From positions 1 to 64,000 of the forward strand of contig NZ_FNET01000024.1 in assembly GCF_900100275.1 (NCBI RefSeq): a DNA stretch of 64,000 nucleotides, given 5' to 3'. This DNA comes from Lentzea albidocapillata subsp. violacea (lineage in GTDB: Bacteria; Actinomycetota; Actinomycetes; Mycobacteriales; Pseudonocardiaceae). Below the pieces are notes generated by a model. It did not search any database and was not told the DNA's origin. It saw only the letters and a list, made by a program, of their open reading frames with translations. Within the stretch, counting starts at the first letter, position 1. Every line of letters begins with the position of its first letter. Below, piece by piece: positions 43,703-52,017 of this stretch. The position numbers were made by a program, and so were the translations under genes.

Positions 43703-44547
43703 ACCTCCTTACGTTCATCGCGCAGCAGCCGGAGCCCGTGCAGCGCGTGGTCGACACCGTCACCACCGGCGAGACGATCGCGTTCTGGGTGCTCGGTCCG
43801 CTCGCGCTGGCCGGTGCGCTCGGCATGCTCTTCGCGCGCAACGCGGTGCACTCCGCGCTGTGGCTCGTCGTGACGATGCTCAGCCTCGGTGTGCTGTACA
43901 TGGTCCAGCAGGCGCCGTTCCTCGGCTTCGTTCAGATCATCGTCTACACCGGCGCGATCATGATGCTGTTCCTGTTCGTGCTGATGATGGTCGGCCGCGA
44001 CAGTTCGGACTCGGTCGTCGAGGTCATCCGCGGCCAGCGACTCGCGGCCGCGTTGCTCGGCATCGGGTTCGCCGTCCTGATGGTCGGCTCCGTCGCCCGC
44101 GCGCTGACGTCGGTCGAGCCCCGCGGTCTGGCGGAGGCGAACACGACCAACGGCGGCAACGTCGTCAACCTCGGCACGAAGCTCTTCACGGAGTACCTGT
44201 TCGCGTTCGAGCTCACGTCGGCCCTGTTGATCACCGCCGCCCTCGGCGCGATGATCCTGGCCTTCGTCGGCCGCGACGGGAAGCCCGCCAAGAAGACGCA
44301 GAAGGAACTCGTCGAGGAGCGCTTCCAGGACGGCAGCCGCGTCGGCTCGCTGCCCGGCCCCGGCGTCTTCGCCACCGCCAACTCGGTGGCCACCCCCGCT
44401 CTGCTGCCCGACGGCAGCGTGTCGGAGGAGTCGCTGTTCGACGTCATCGAGGCGACCGACAGGTCGACGCTCGCGGACGACGTCGCCGACGTGGCCGGCA
44501 CCGGGCACCAGCCGGACTCGCACGCGCTCAAGGGAAGTGAGTCGTGA
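43699..44547 (+). CDS. nuoJ: NADH-quinone oxidoreductase subunit NuoJ
   Basis: A 282-residue membrane subunit. Five helices include ARNAVHSALWLVVTMLSLGV and FVQIIVYTGAIMMLFLFVLM, the conserved pi-bulge helix of this family. A hydrophilic C-terminal extension of ~100 residues (from GKPAKKTQKELVEERF onward) makes it much longer than E. coli NuoJ. GTG at 43699 overlaps the nuoI stop by four bases. Confidence 0.95.
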   Translation: MNLLTFIAQQPEPVQRVVDTVTTGETIAFWVLGPLALAGALGMLFARNAVHSALWLVVTMLSLGVLYMVQQAPFLGFVQIIVYTGAIMMLFLFVLMMVGRDSSDSVVEVIRGQRLAAALLGIGFAVLMVGSVARALTSVEPRGLAEANTTNGGNVVNLGTKLFTEYLFAFELTSALLITAALGAMILAFVGRDGKPAKKTQKELVEERFQDGSRVGSLPGPGVFATANSVATPALLPDGSVSEESLFDVIEATDRSTLADDVADVAGTGHQPDSHALKGSES

Positions 44548-44843
44548 CTCCCACGTACTACCTGCTGCTGTCGGCACTGCTGTTCAGCATCGGCGCCGTC
44601 GGCGTTCTGGTGCGCCGCAACGCCATCGTGGTCTTCATGTGCGTCGAGCTCATGCTCAACGCGGTCAACCTGAGCCTCGTGACGTTCGCGCGGATCAACG
44701 GCTCGCTCGACGGTCAGGTGATGGCGTTCTTCGTGATGGTCGTCGCCGCGGCGGAGGTCGTCGTCGGCCTCGCGATCATCATGTCCATCTTCCGGACGCG
44801 TCGCTCGGCCTCGGTCGACGACTCGAACCTGCTGAAGTACTGA
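44544..44843 (+). CDS. nuoK: NADH-quinone oxidoreductase subunit NuoK
   Basis: A 99-residue, three-helix membrane subunit related to MrpC. It carries the conserved membrane glutamates in MCVELMLNAVNLSLV and VVAAAEVVVGLAI, part of the proton path. It starts at GTG, overlapping the nuoJ stop by four bases, and ends ten bases before nuoL. Confidence 0.96.
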   Translation: MTPTYYLLLSALLFSIGAVGVLVRRNAIVVFMCVELMLNAVNLSLVTFARINGSLDGQVMAFFVMVVAAAEVVVGLAIIMSIFRTRRSASVDDSNLLKY

Positions 44844-44853
44844 GGGGTCACCG

Positions 44854-46791
44854 GTGACGGAACCTGTTGTCGCCAGCGGGGTCGCGAGCTTCGCCTGGTT
44901 GTTGCTCGCGCTGCCCGCGTTCGGTGCGGTGGTGCTGTTGGTCAGTGGCAGGCGCGCCGACAAGTGGGGCCACCTGCTCGGCAGCGCCACGCTGCTGGCG
45001 TCGTTCGGCTACGCGCTCGCGCTGTTCTTCTCGACGCTCGGAGTCTCGAACCCCGAGGGCCGCGTCCAGAACCTGAAGCTGTGGGACTGGATCGACGTCA
45101 ACGCGCTGACCGTCGAGTTCGGACTGCGGATCGACCCGCTGTCGCTCACGTTCGTGCTGCTGATCACCGGTGTGGGCTCGCTGATCCACATCTACTCGGT
45201 CGGCTACATGGCGCACGAGGAAGGCAGGCGGAAGTTCTTCGCCTACCTCAACCTCTTCGTGTCCGCGATGCTCCTGCTGGTGCTGGGCAACGGCTTCGTG
45301 ACCCTGTACTTCGGCTGGGAGGGCGTCGGTCTCGCCTCGTACCTGCTGATCGGCTGGTACCAGTACAAGCCCGAGGCGGCATCGGCGGCCAAGAAGGCCT
45401 TCCTGATGAACCGCGTCGGTGACCTGGGCCTCGCCATCGCGATCTTCCTGATGTTCAACCGGCTCGGGACGACGCAGTACACCGAGGTCTTCAGCCGCGT
45501 CGGCGAGTTCTCCTCGGCCGAGGTCCTCGCGATCACGCTGCTGCTGCTCCTGGGCGCCTGCGGCAAGTCCGGTCAGTTCCCGCTCCAGGCCTGGTTGCCG
45601 GACGCGATGGCCGGCCCGACCCCGGTGTCCGCCCTGATCCACGCGGCGACGATGGTCACCGCGGGTGTGTACCTGATCGCCCGCTCCAACCCGCTCTACA
45701 ACCTGAGCGCGGACGGCCGCCTGGTCGTGATGATCATCGGTGGTGTCACGCTGCTGATCGGTTGCATCATCGGTTGCGCCTACGACGACTTCAAGAAGGT
45801 CCTGGCGTACTCGACGGTCTCGCAGATCGGTTACATGATCCTGGCGGTGGGCCTCGGCCCGATCGGGTACGCGCTCGGCATCATGCACCTGCTGACGCAC
45901 GGCTTCTTCAAGGCCGGGCTCTTCCTCGGTGCCGGTTCGGTCATGCACGGCATGAACGACGAGGGCAACATCCGCCGGATGGGCGGGCTCTACAAGTTCC
46001 TGCCGATCACCTTCGTCACCTGGACGCTCGGTTACCTCGCGCTGATCGGCATCCCGCCGTTCGCGGGCTACTTCTCGAAGGACGCCATCATCGCGGCGGC
46101 GTTCGGCGCGGAGGGCTGGCGCGGGTACGTCTTCGGCGGTGTCGCACTGCTCGGTGCCGCGCTGACCGCGTTCTACATGACGCGCCTGCTGATCCTGGTC
46201 TTCCTGGGCAAGCCCCGCTGGAAGGAACTGAAGGCGGAGAACGGCAACGACTACAAGCCGCACGAGTCCCCGCTGACGATGACCATCCCGATGATCATCC
46301 TGGCGGTCGGGTCCGTGGCCGGTGGCTGGTTCCTCTCCTCGGGCGGGCGTCTGGCCGGGTGGCTGGAGCCGTCGCTCGGTGAGCTGCAGGAGTCGCACGG
46401 CGTCCTGTCGCACGGCATGGTCGGGATCCTGACGGTCGCGCTCTCGCTGGTCGGCGCCGGCCTCGCGTTCCTGCTCTTCGGCCGCGGCAAGCAGCCGGTC
46501 GAGCGGCCGGCGCGGGTGTCGTTCCCGGTGCGCGCGGCCCGTGCGGACCTCTACGGCAACGCACTGAACGAGGCCCTCTTCGCGCGGCCGGGCACCTGGC
46601 TCACCCGCGCGCTGGTGTTCCTCGACCTGAAGGGCGTCGACGGTCTGGTCAACGGGACCGCGGCGCTGCTCGGCGGTAGCTCCGGCCGGTTGCGCAGGCT
46701 GCAGACCGGGTTCGTCCGCTCCTACGCACTGTCCATGCTGCTGGGCTCGATCTTCGTGCTCGGGGCGCTCCTGGTGGTGAGGTTCTCGTGA
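44854..46791 (+). CDS. nuoL: NADH-quinone oxidoreductase subunit NuoL
   Basis: A 645-residue antiporter-like proton-pumping subunit with ~14 core helices plus the long lateral helix region near its C-terminus. Family blocks are LYFGWEGVGLASYLLIGWY, GKSGQFPLQAWLPDAMAGPT, PVSALIHAATMVTAGVYLI and SYSTVSQIG-type AYSTVSQIGYMILA. The start is GTG, and the stop overlaps the nuoM GTG by four bases. Confidence 0.97.
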   Translation: MTEPVVASGVASFAWLLLALPAFGAVVLLVSGRRADKWGHLLGSATLLASFGYALALFFSTLGVSNPEGRVQNLKLWDWIDVNALTVEFGLRIDPLSLTFVLLITGVGSLIHIYSVGYMAHEEGRRKFFAYLNLFVSAMLLLVLGNGFVTLYFGWEGVGLASYLLIGWYQYKPEAASAAKKAFLMNRVGDLGLAIAIFLMFNRLGTTQYTEVFSRVGEFSSAEVLAITLLLLLGACGKSGQFPLQAWLPDAMAGPTPVSALIHAATMVTAGVYLIARSNPLYNLSADGRLVVMIIGGVTLLIGCIIGCAYDDFKKVLAYSTVSQIGYMILAVGLGPIGYALGIMHLLTHGFFKAGLFLGAGSVMHGMNDEGNIRRMGGLYKFLPITFVTWTLGYLALIGIPPFAGYFSKDAIIAAAFGAEGWRGYVFGGVALLGAALTAFYMTRLLILVFLGKPRWKELKAENGNDYKPHESPLTMTIPMIILAVGSVAGGWFLSSGGRLAGWLEPSLGELQESHGVLSHGMVGILTVALSLVGAGLAFLLFGRGKQPVERPARVSFPVRAARADLYGNALNEALFARPGTWLTRALVFLDLKGVDGLVNGTAALLGGSSGRLRRLQTGFVRSYALSMLLGSIFVLGALLVVRFS

Positions 46792-48356
46792 CCTGGGTTC
46801 TGATCGCACTGCTGGTGGTGCCGCTGGTCGGCGCGCTGGTGGTGGCGTTCCTGCGCAAGGACGACAGGAAGGCCAAGCTCGTCGCGCTGGCTTTCTCGCT
46901 CGTCGAGCTCGTGCTCGCAGTTCTGCTGTGGACGGCCTACGACCCGAACGGCGACCGCATCCAGCTCGCCGCCGGCGTGGACTGGATCCCGGCGTTCGGC
47001 GTGCGGCTGCAGTTCGGCATCGACGGCATCGCGCTGGTGATGATCGCGGTCATCGCGCTGCTGATCCCGCTGGTGATCGGTGCCGGCTGGACGGAGAAGC
47101 TGCCCGCCGGCCGTTCGCAGGGCGGGTACCTCTCGCTGATCCTCATCCAGGAGGCCGTGACGGTCGCGGTGTTCGCCGCCACCGACGTCTTCCTGTTCTA
47201 CGTGCTCTTCGAAGTCATGCTGATCCCGATGTACTTCCTGATCGGCGGCTACGGCGGCGCGCGCAGGCAGTACGCGGCGGTCAAGTTCTTCCTCTACTCG
47301 TTCCTCGGCGGCCTGATCATGCTGGCCTCCGCCATCGGCGCGTACGCGATGGCGTCGGACGAGCTGGGCAAGGGCACGTTCGACTGGGCGACCCTGGTGA
47401 CCGTGGTCCGCGACGCCGACACGACTACGCAGACCTGGTTGTTCCTCGGCTTCTTCCTGGCGTTCGCGATCAAGGCGCCGCTCGTGCCGTTCCACACCTG
47501 GCTGCCCGACGCCGCGGCCGAGGCGCCCATCGGCGTCACGGTGATCGTCGTCGGCATCCTGGACAAGGTCGGCACGTTCGGCATGCTGCGCTACCTGCTG
47601 CCGATGTTCCCGGAGGCGTCCAAGAACCTGGCGCCGTTCGTGCTCGTGCTCGCGGTGGCCGGTGTCCTTTATGGATCGCTGCTCGCCACTGGCCAGCGGG
47701 ACATGAAGCGGTTCCTGGCCTACGTGTCGATCGCCCACTTCGGCTTCATCGCGCTCGGCATCTTCTCGTTCACGTCGCAGGCAGGCGTGGGCTCGGTGTC
47801 GTACATGCTCAACCACTCGATCTCGACCGGCATGCTGATCCTCGTGATCGGCATGGTGATCGCGCGCGGTGGTTCGTCGCTGATCTCCGACTACGGCGGC
47901 ATGTCGAAGGTGGCGCCGCTGCTCTCGGGCATGCTGCTGCTGGCGGGTCTGACCACGCTGTCGCTGCCGGGCACGAACTCGTTCGTCTCGGAGTTCCTGG
48001 TGCTGATCGGCTCGTACCCGACGCAGCCGGTCTTCACGATCATCGCGACGGTCGGCATGGTGCTCGCGGCGCTCTACGTGCTGTGGCTCTACCAGCGGAT
48101 CATGACCGGGCCGCTGCGTGGCGACGCGCTGATCGGTGCGGCCGCCGGTCCGGGAGCCGTCGGCGACCCTGAGAAGAAGACGGCCATCGGCGACCTCTCG
48201 AAGCGCGAGATCGCCGTGCTGGCACCGCTCGTTGTCATCGTGCTGGCACTCGGGTTCTACCCGCAGCCGGTGCTCGACGTCATCACCCCGACTGTGGGGG
48301 CGACGCTGACCGAGGTCGGCGTGACCGACCCGGTCACCGTGCAGGAAGGCAAGTGA
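46788..48356 (+). CDS. nuoM: NADH-quinone oxidoreductase subunit NuoM
   Basis: A 522-residue antiporter-like proton-pumping subunit. Blocks include FYVLFEVMLIPMYFLIGGYG (with the key Glu), KAPLVPFHTWLPDAAAEAPI, DMKRFLAYVSIAHFGFIALG and LSLPGTNSFVSEFLVLIGSY. The start is GTG overlapping nuoL. It ends one base before the nuoN GTG. Confidence 0.97.
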   Translation: MTWVLIALLVVPLVGALVVAFLRKDDRKAKLVALAFSLVELVLAVLLWTAYDPNGDRIQLAAGVDWIPAFGVRLQFGIDGIALVMIAVIALLIPLVIGAGWTEKLPAGRSQGGYLSLILIQEAVTVAVFAATDVFLFYVLFEVMLIPMYFLIGGYGGARRQYAAVKFFLYSFLGGLIMLASAIGAYAMASDELGKGTFDWATLVTVVRDADTTTQTWLFLGFFLAFAIKAPLVPFHTWLPDAAAEAPIGVTVIVVGILDKVGTFGMLRYLLPMFPEASKNLAPFVLVLAVAGVLYGSLLATGQRDMKRFLAYVSIAHFGFIALGIFSFTSQAGVGSVSYMLNHSISTGMLILVIGMVIARGGSSLISDYGGMSKVAPLLSGMLLLAGLTTLSLPGTNSFVSEFLVLIGSYPTQPVFTIIATVGMVLAALYVLWLYQRIMTGPLRGDALIGAAAGPGAVGDPEKKTAIGDLSKREIAVLAPLVVIVLALGFYPQPVLDVITPTVGATLTEVGVTDPVTVQEGK

Positions 48357-48357
48357 C

Positions 48358-49929
48358 GTGAACCTTCTCGTCGCTCAGGCGCAACAGATCGAGGCGCCGG
48401 AGATCGATTACGGCGCCATCGCGCCGCTGCTGATCGTGCTCGGTGCAGCGTGCATCAGCGTGCTGCTGGAAGCGTTGCTGCCCAAGCACCAGCGGTGGGC
48501 CGTGCAGCTCGTGCTCACGCTCGTGACCCTGGTCGGTGCGGTCGGCTCGCTGATCCTCTACGCGACGTCGGAGCGTCCCGAGCAGGGCGTGGCGACGCTG
48601 GCGGGAGCGATCGCGGTCGACTCGCCGGCACTGTTCCTGTGGGCCACGTTGCTGGTGCTGGGCTTCGGCTCGGTGCTGTTGATCGCCGACCGCTCGGTGG
48701 AGCCGGGTGGCGCGTTCGTGGCCCAGGCCGCGATCCGTCCCGGCACCGTGCAGGACCGCGCGCAGGCGACGAAGACCGGCATGCAGACCGAGGTCTTCCC
48801 GCTCACGCTGTTCGCGCTCGGCGGCATGATGACGTTCGTCGCCTCGAACGACCTGCTGACGATGTTCATCGCGCTGGAAGTCCTGTCGCTGCCGCTGTAC
48901 CTGCTGTGCGGCCTGGCTCGCCGCCGTCGCCTGCTCTCGCAGGAAGCGGCCGTGAAGTACTTCCTGCTCGGTGCTTTCGCGTCCGCGTTCTTCCTCTACG
49001 GCGTGGCTCTGCTCTACGGCTACGCGGGTTCGGTGAAGCTCTCGGCCATCGCGACCGCCGCCGGCGGCACGGACCGTTCCGACACGCTGCTGTTCGCGGG
49101 CTTCGGCCTGCTGGTGGTGGGCCTGCTGTTCAAGGCCGCCGTCGGCCCGTTCCACTCCTGGACCCCGGACGTGTACCAGGGCGCGCCGACGCCGATCACG
49201 GCGTTCATGGCCGCGTGCACCAAGGTCGCCGCGTTCGGCGGCATCCTGCGCGTGCTCACGGTGGCGTTCGAGAACACGCAGTGGGAATGGCGTGGCGTGC
49301 TCTACGGCGTCGCGGTCGTCTCGATGGTGATCGGCGCGATCCTCGGCCTCACCCAGACCGACGTGAAGCGCATGATCGCGTACTCCTCGGTGGCGCACGC
49401 GGGCTTCCTGCTGATCGGCTCGATCGCGTTGGTGCCGGACGGCACGGGTGTGAGCGCGACGATGTTCTACCTGCTGGCGTACGGCTTCACCACGATCGCC
49501 GCGTTCGGCGTCGTGTCGCTGGTCCGCAACTCGGACGGCGAGGCGACGCACCTGTCGCAGTGGGCGGGTCTCGCGAAGCGGTCGCCGATCGTGGCGGCCA
49601 CCTTCACGTTCCTGTTGCTGGCACTGGCCGGCATTCCGCTGACGTCCGGCTTCATCGGCAAGTTCGTCGTGTTCAGCGCGGCGATCGAGGCCGGCCTGAT
49701 GCCGCTCGTGGTGATCGCCCTGGTGGCCTCGGCCGTCGCGGCGTTCTTCTACCTGCGGGTGATCGTGCTGATGTACTTCAGCGACCCGGCTCCGGACGGC
49801 CCGACCGTGACGGTGCCCGGCGCGTTCACCACGATCGCGATCACGTTGGGTGCGGTGGTGACCTTGGTGCTCGGTTTGTGGCCCACGTTCGTGCTCGATT
49901 GGGCGGGTACCGGCTCCTTCCTCAGCTAG
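48358..49929 (+). CDS. nuoN: NADH-quinone oxidoreductase subunit NuoN
   Basis: A 523-residue antiporter-like proton-pumping subunit and last gene of the operon. Blocks include MFIALEVLSLPLYLLCGLAR, EAAVKYFLLGAFASAFFLYG, KAAVGPFHSWTPDVYQGAPT and DVKRMIAYSSVAHAGFLLIG. A stretch near 125-140 (RPGTVQDRAQATKTGMQTE) is an actinobacterial insertion. It starts at GTG. The polyprenyl synthase gene follows after 19 bases and may be on the same transcript. Confidence 0.97.
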   Translation: MNLLVAQAQQIEAPEIDYGAIAPLLIVLGAACISVLLEALLPKHQRWAVQLVLTLVTLVGAVGSLILYATSERPEQGVATLAGAIAVDSPALFLWATLLVLGFGSVLLIADRSVEPGGAFVAQAAIRPGTVQDRAQATKTGMQTEVFPLTLFALGGMMTFVASNDLLTMFIALEVLSLPLYLLCGLARRRRLLSQEAAVKYFLLGAFASAFFLYGVALLYGYAGSVKLSAIATAAGGTDRSDTLLFAGFGLLVVGLLFKAAVGPFHSWTPDVYQGAPTPITAFMAACTKVAAFGGILRVLTVAFENTQWEWRGVLYGVAVVSMVIGAILGLTQTDVKRMIAYSSVAHAGFLLIGSIALVPDGTGVSATMFYLLAYGFTTIAAFGVVSLVRNSDGEATHLSQWAGLAKRSPIVAATFTFLLLALAGIPLTSGFIGKFVVFSAAIEAGLMPLVVIALVASAVAAFFYLRVIVLMYFSDPAPDGPTVTVPGAFTTIAITLGAVVTLVLGLWPTFVLDWAGTGSFLS

Positions 49930-49948
49930 GTGTACGTACTCTGCTGGT

Positions 49949-50950
49949 GTGACCAGTAGCGAGCATGAGGGACCGGGGTTCGCGTTGGTGGACCCCGTGC
50001 TCACCGTGGTAGTCCAGGACGGCCTGGCCGAGGTGGAGCGCATCCTGCACGACGTCGTGCAGAGCGAGTTCCACCCGGTCACGGAAACCTCGCTTCACCT
50101 TGTGGAGGCGGGCGGGAAGCGCATCCGCCCGCTCTTCACACTGCTCGCATCGCAGTTCGGCGCCGACTGGGACCGGGAAAAGGTCATCAAGGCGGCCGCT
50201 GTGGTCGAGCTCACCCACCTCGCGACGCTCTACCACGACGACGTCATGGACGAGGCGACCATGCGGCGCGGAGCGGTCTCCGCGAACGTCAAGTGGGACA
50301 ACAGCATCGCGATCCTGACCGGCGACTTCCTCTTCGCCCACGCATCCCGCCTGACCGCCGATCTGGGCACGGACGCGGCGCGGATCATCGCGGAGACGTT
50401 CTCGGTCCTGGTGACCGGTCAGATGCGCGAGACCGTCGGCCCGAAGCCCGGCGAGGACCCGATCTCCCACTACCTCAAGGTGATCGAGGAGAAGACGGGC
50501 GTCCTGATCGCCACCGCGGCCAGGTTCGGCGGCATGTTCTCCGACGCGACCGAGGAGCAGACGGACGCGCTGCGCCGCTACGCCGAGGTGATCGGGGCGG
50601 CGTTCCAGATCTCCGACGACGTGATCGACATCGCGTCGCCGTCCGTCGAGTCGGGCAAGACCCCCGGCACCGACCTGCGCGAGGGCGTGAAGACGCTGCC
50701 GATGCTCTACGCGCTGGCGGATCCGTCCGAGACACGCCTGGCCGAGCTGCTGGCGGGTCCGATCACGGACGACGAGCTGGTGGACGAGGCCCTGGTCCTG
50801 CTGCGCAAGTCCTCCGGCATGGACAAGGCCCGCGAGACCCTCGACGACTACGCGGACCGCGCCCGCACGGAGCTGGGCAAGCTGCCTCCGTGCGCCGCAC
50901 GGGACGCTCTCGAAGAGCTCGCCACCTACGTGGTGGAGCGCTCCCGATAG
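49949..50950 (+). CDS. grcC: trans-polyprenyl diphosphate synthase (GrcC/HepT-like)
   Basis: A 333-residue prenyltransferase that most likely makes the long isoprenoid tail of menaquinone. The first Asp-rich motif is LYHDDVMDEA (D97, D98, D101) and the second is QISDDVIDIA (D223, D224, D227). GGKRIRP precedes them. The position after nuoN and the neighbouring men genes support a quinone role over carotenoid synthesis. Chain length cannot be fixed from the text alone. GTG start; its stop abuts the convergent rarD-like gene. Confidence 0.88.
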   Translation: MTSSEHEGPGFALVDPVLTVVVQDGLAEVERILHDVVQSEFHPVTETSLHLVEAGGKRIRPLFTLLASQFGADWDREKVIKAAAVVELTHLATLYHDDVMDEATMRRGAVSANVKWDNSIAILTGDFLFAHASRLTADLGTDAARIIAETFSVLVTGQMRETVGPKPGEDPISHYLKVIEEKTGVLIATAARFGGMFSDATEEQTDALRRYAEVIGAAFQISDDVIDIASPSVESGKTPGTDLREGVKTLPMLYALADPSETRLAELLAGPITDDELVDEALVLLRKSSGMDKARETLDDYADRARTELGKLPPCAARDALEELATYVVERSR

Positions 50951-51874
50951 TCAGCTGACCGGCGCGAGCGCCTGCTTGCGCCGGTTCTTCAGCGCGTCGA
51001 ACGTGAAGATCGCCAGGGCCAGCCACACCAGCGCGAAGCCGATCCACCTGCTGGGCGGCATCGGTTCGTGCACGACGAAGACGCCCCATGCGAACTGCAG
51101 GACCGGTGCGAGGTACTGCAGCATGCCCATCGTGATCAGCGGAATCCGTTGCGCGCCCGCGCCGAACAGCACCAGCGGGATCGCCGTGACGATGCCGGTG
51201 CTCAGGATCAGCAGGGTGTGGCCGGTGCCTTCGGTGGTGAAGGTGTTCGCGCTGCCCAGGACGAGCAGGTAGATCAACGCGAACGGGACGATCACGATGC
51301 TCTCCGCGGTGAGGCTCGTGATGGCGTCCAGCGGCACCTTCTTCTTCAGCAGCCCGTAGACGCCGAACGAACAGGCCAGGACCAGCGAGATGACCGGCAG
51401 CCTGCCGTAGTCGACGGTGAGCACGATCACAGCGACGATCACCACAGCGATCGCTACGGTCTGCGGCAACCGCACGCGTTCCTTCAGGAAGATCATTCCG
51501 AGCGCCACGCTCACCAGTGGCGTGATGAAGTAGCCGAGCGCCGCTTCCACGACGTGGTGGCTGTTGACCGCGTAGATGTAGGTGCCCCAGTTCACCGTGA
51601 TCAACACGGCCGCTGCGGTAACGATCAGCCAGCCTTTTCCTGATAGTTCGAGGAAAGGCCGCCACCGTCGGAGGATCATGACGACGATGGCGAGCGTGAC
51701 GAACGACCAGACGATCCGGTGTGCGAGCACCTCGACCGGCTGGGCGGGTACGAGGAGTGGCCAGTACGCCGGGAACAAGCCCCAGAGGACGTAGGCGAGT
51801 GCGCCGTACGTGAGCCCTCGCCCCTGGGTGTGAACTTCTGGCGAAGTGATGGCCGAGGTTGTCAGAGGGGGCAC
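50951..51874 (-). CDS. rarD: RarD/EamA-family drug/metabolite transporter
   Basis: A 307-residue polytopic membrane protein with about ten helices arranged as two EamA repeats. The RarD-specific start GLTYGALAYVLWGLFPAYW, AHRIVWSF, NWGTYIYAVNSHHVVEAALG and YFITPLVSVALGMIFLKERV are clear. The substrate is unknown; the RarD name is historical. It converges with the polyprenyl synthase gene with no spacer and diverges from the sunset-domain gene. Confidence 0.9.
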   Translation of the reverse strand: MPPLTTSAITSPEVHTQGRGLTYGALAYVLWGLFPAYWPLLVPAQPVEVLAHRIVWSFVTLAIVVMILRRWRPFLELSGKGWLIVTAAAVLITVNWGTYIYAVNSHHVVEAALGYFITPLVSVALGMIFLKERVRLPQTVAIAVVIVAVIVLTVDYGRLPVISLVLACSFGVYGLLKKKVPLDAITSLTAESIVIVPFALIYLLVLGSANTFTTEGTGHTLLILSTGIVTAIPLVLFGAGAQRIPLITMGMLQYLAPVLQFAWGVFVVHEPMPPSRWIGFALVWLALAIFTFDALKNRRKQALAPVS

Positions 51875-52017
51875 AAAATCCCACTCTACGCTGGGCTTTC
51901 CACCCGTTATTTGCGCTGAACGGCGTAGTGACGGAGCATCATCAAAGGCACTGTAGTTTGGCCGTGCTCACCCTTCCGAGTGAGCTGGGTCGGTGTGGTC
52001 GTAGAAGGGGCTTACCC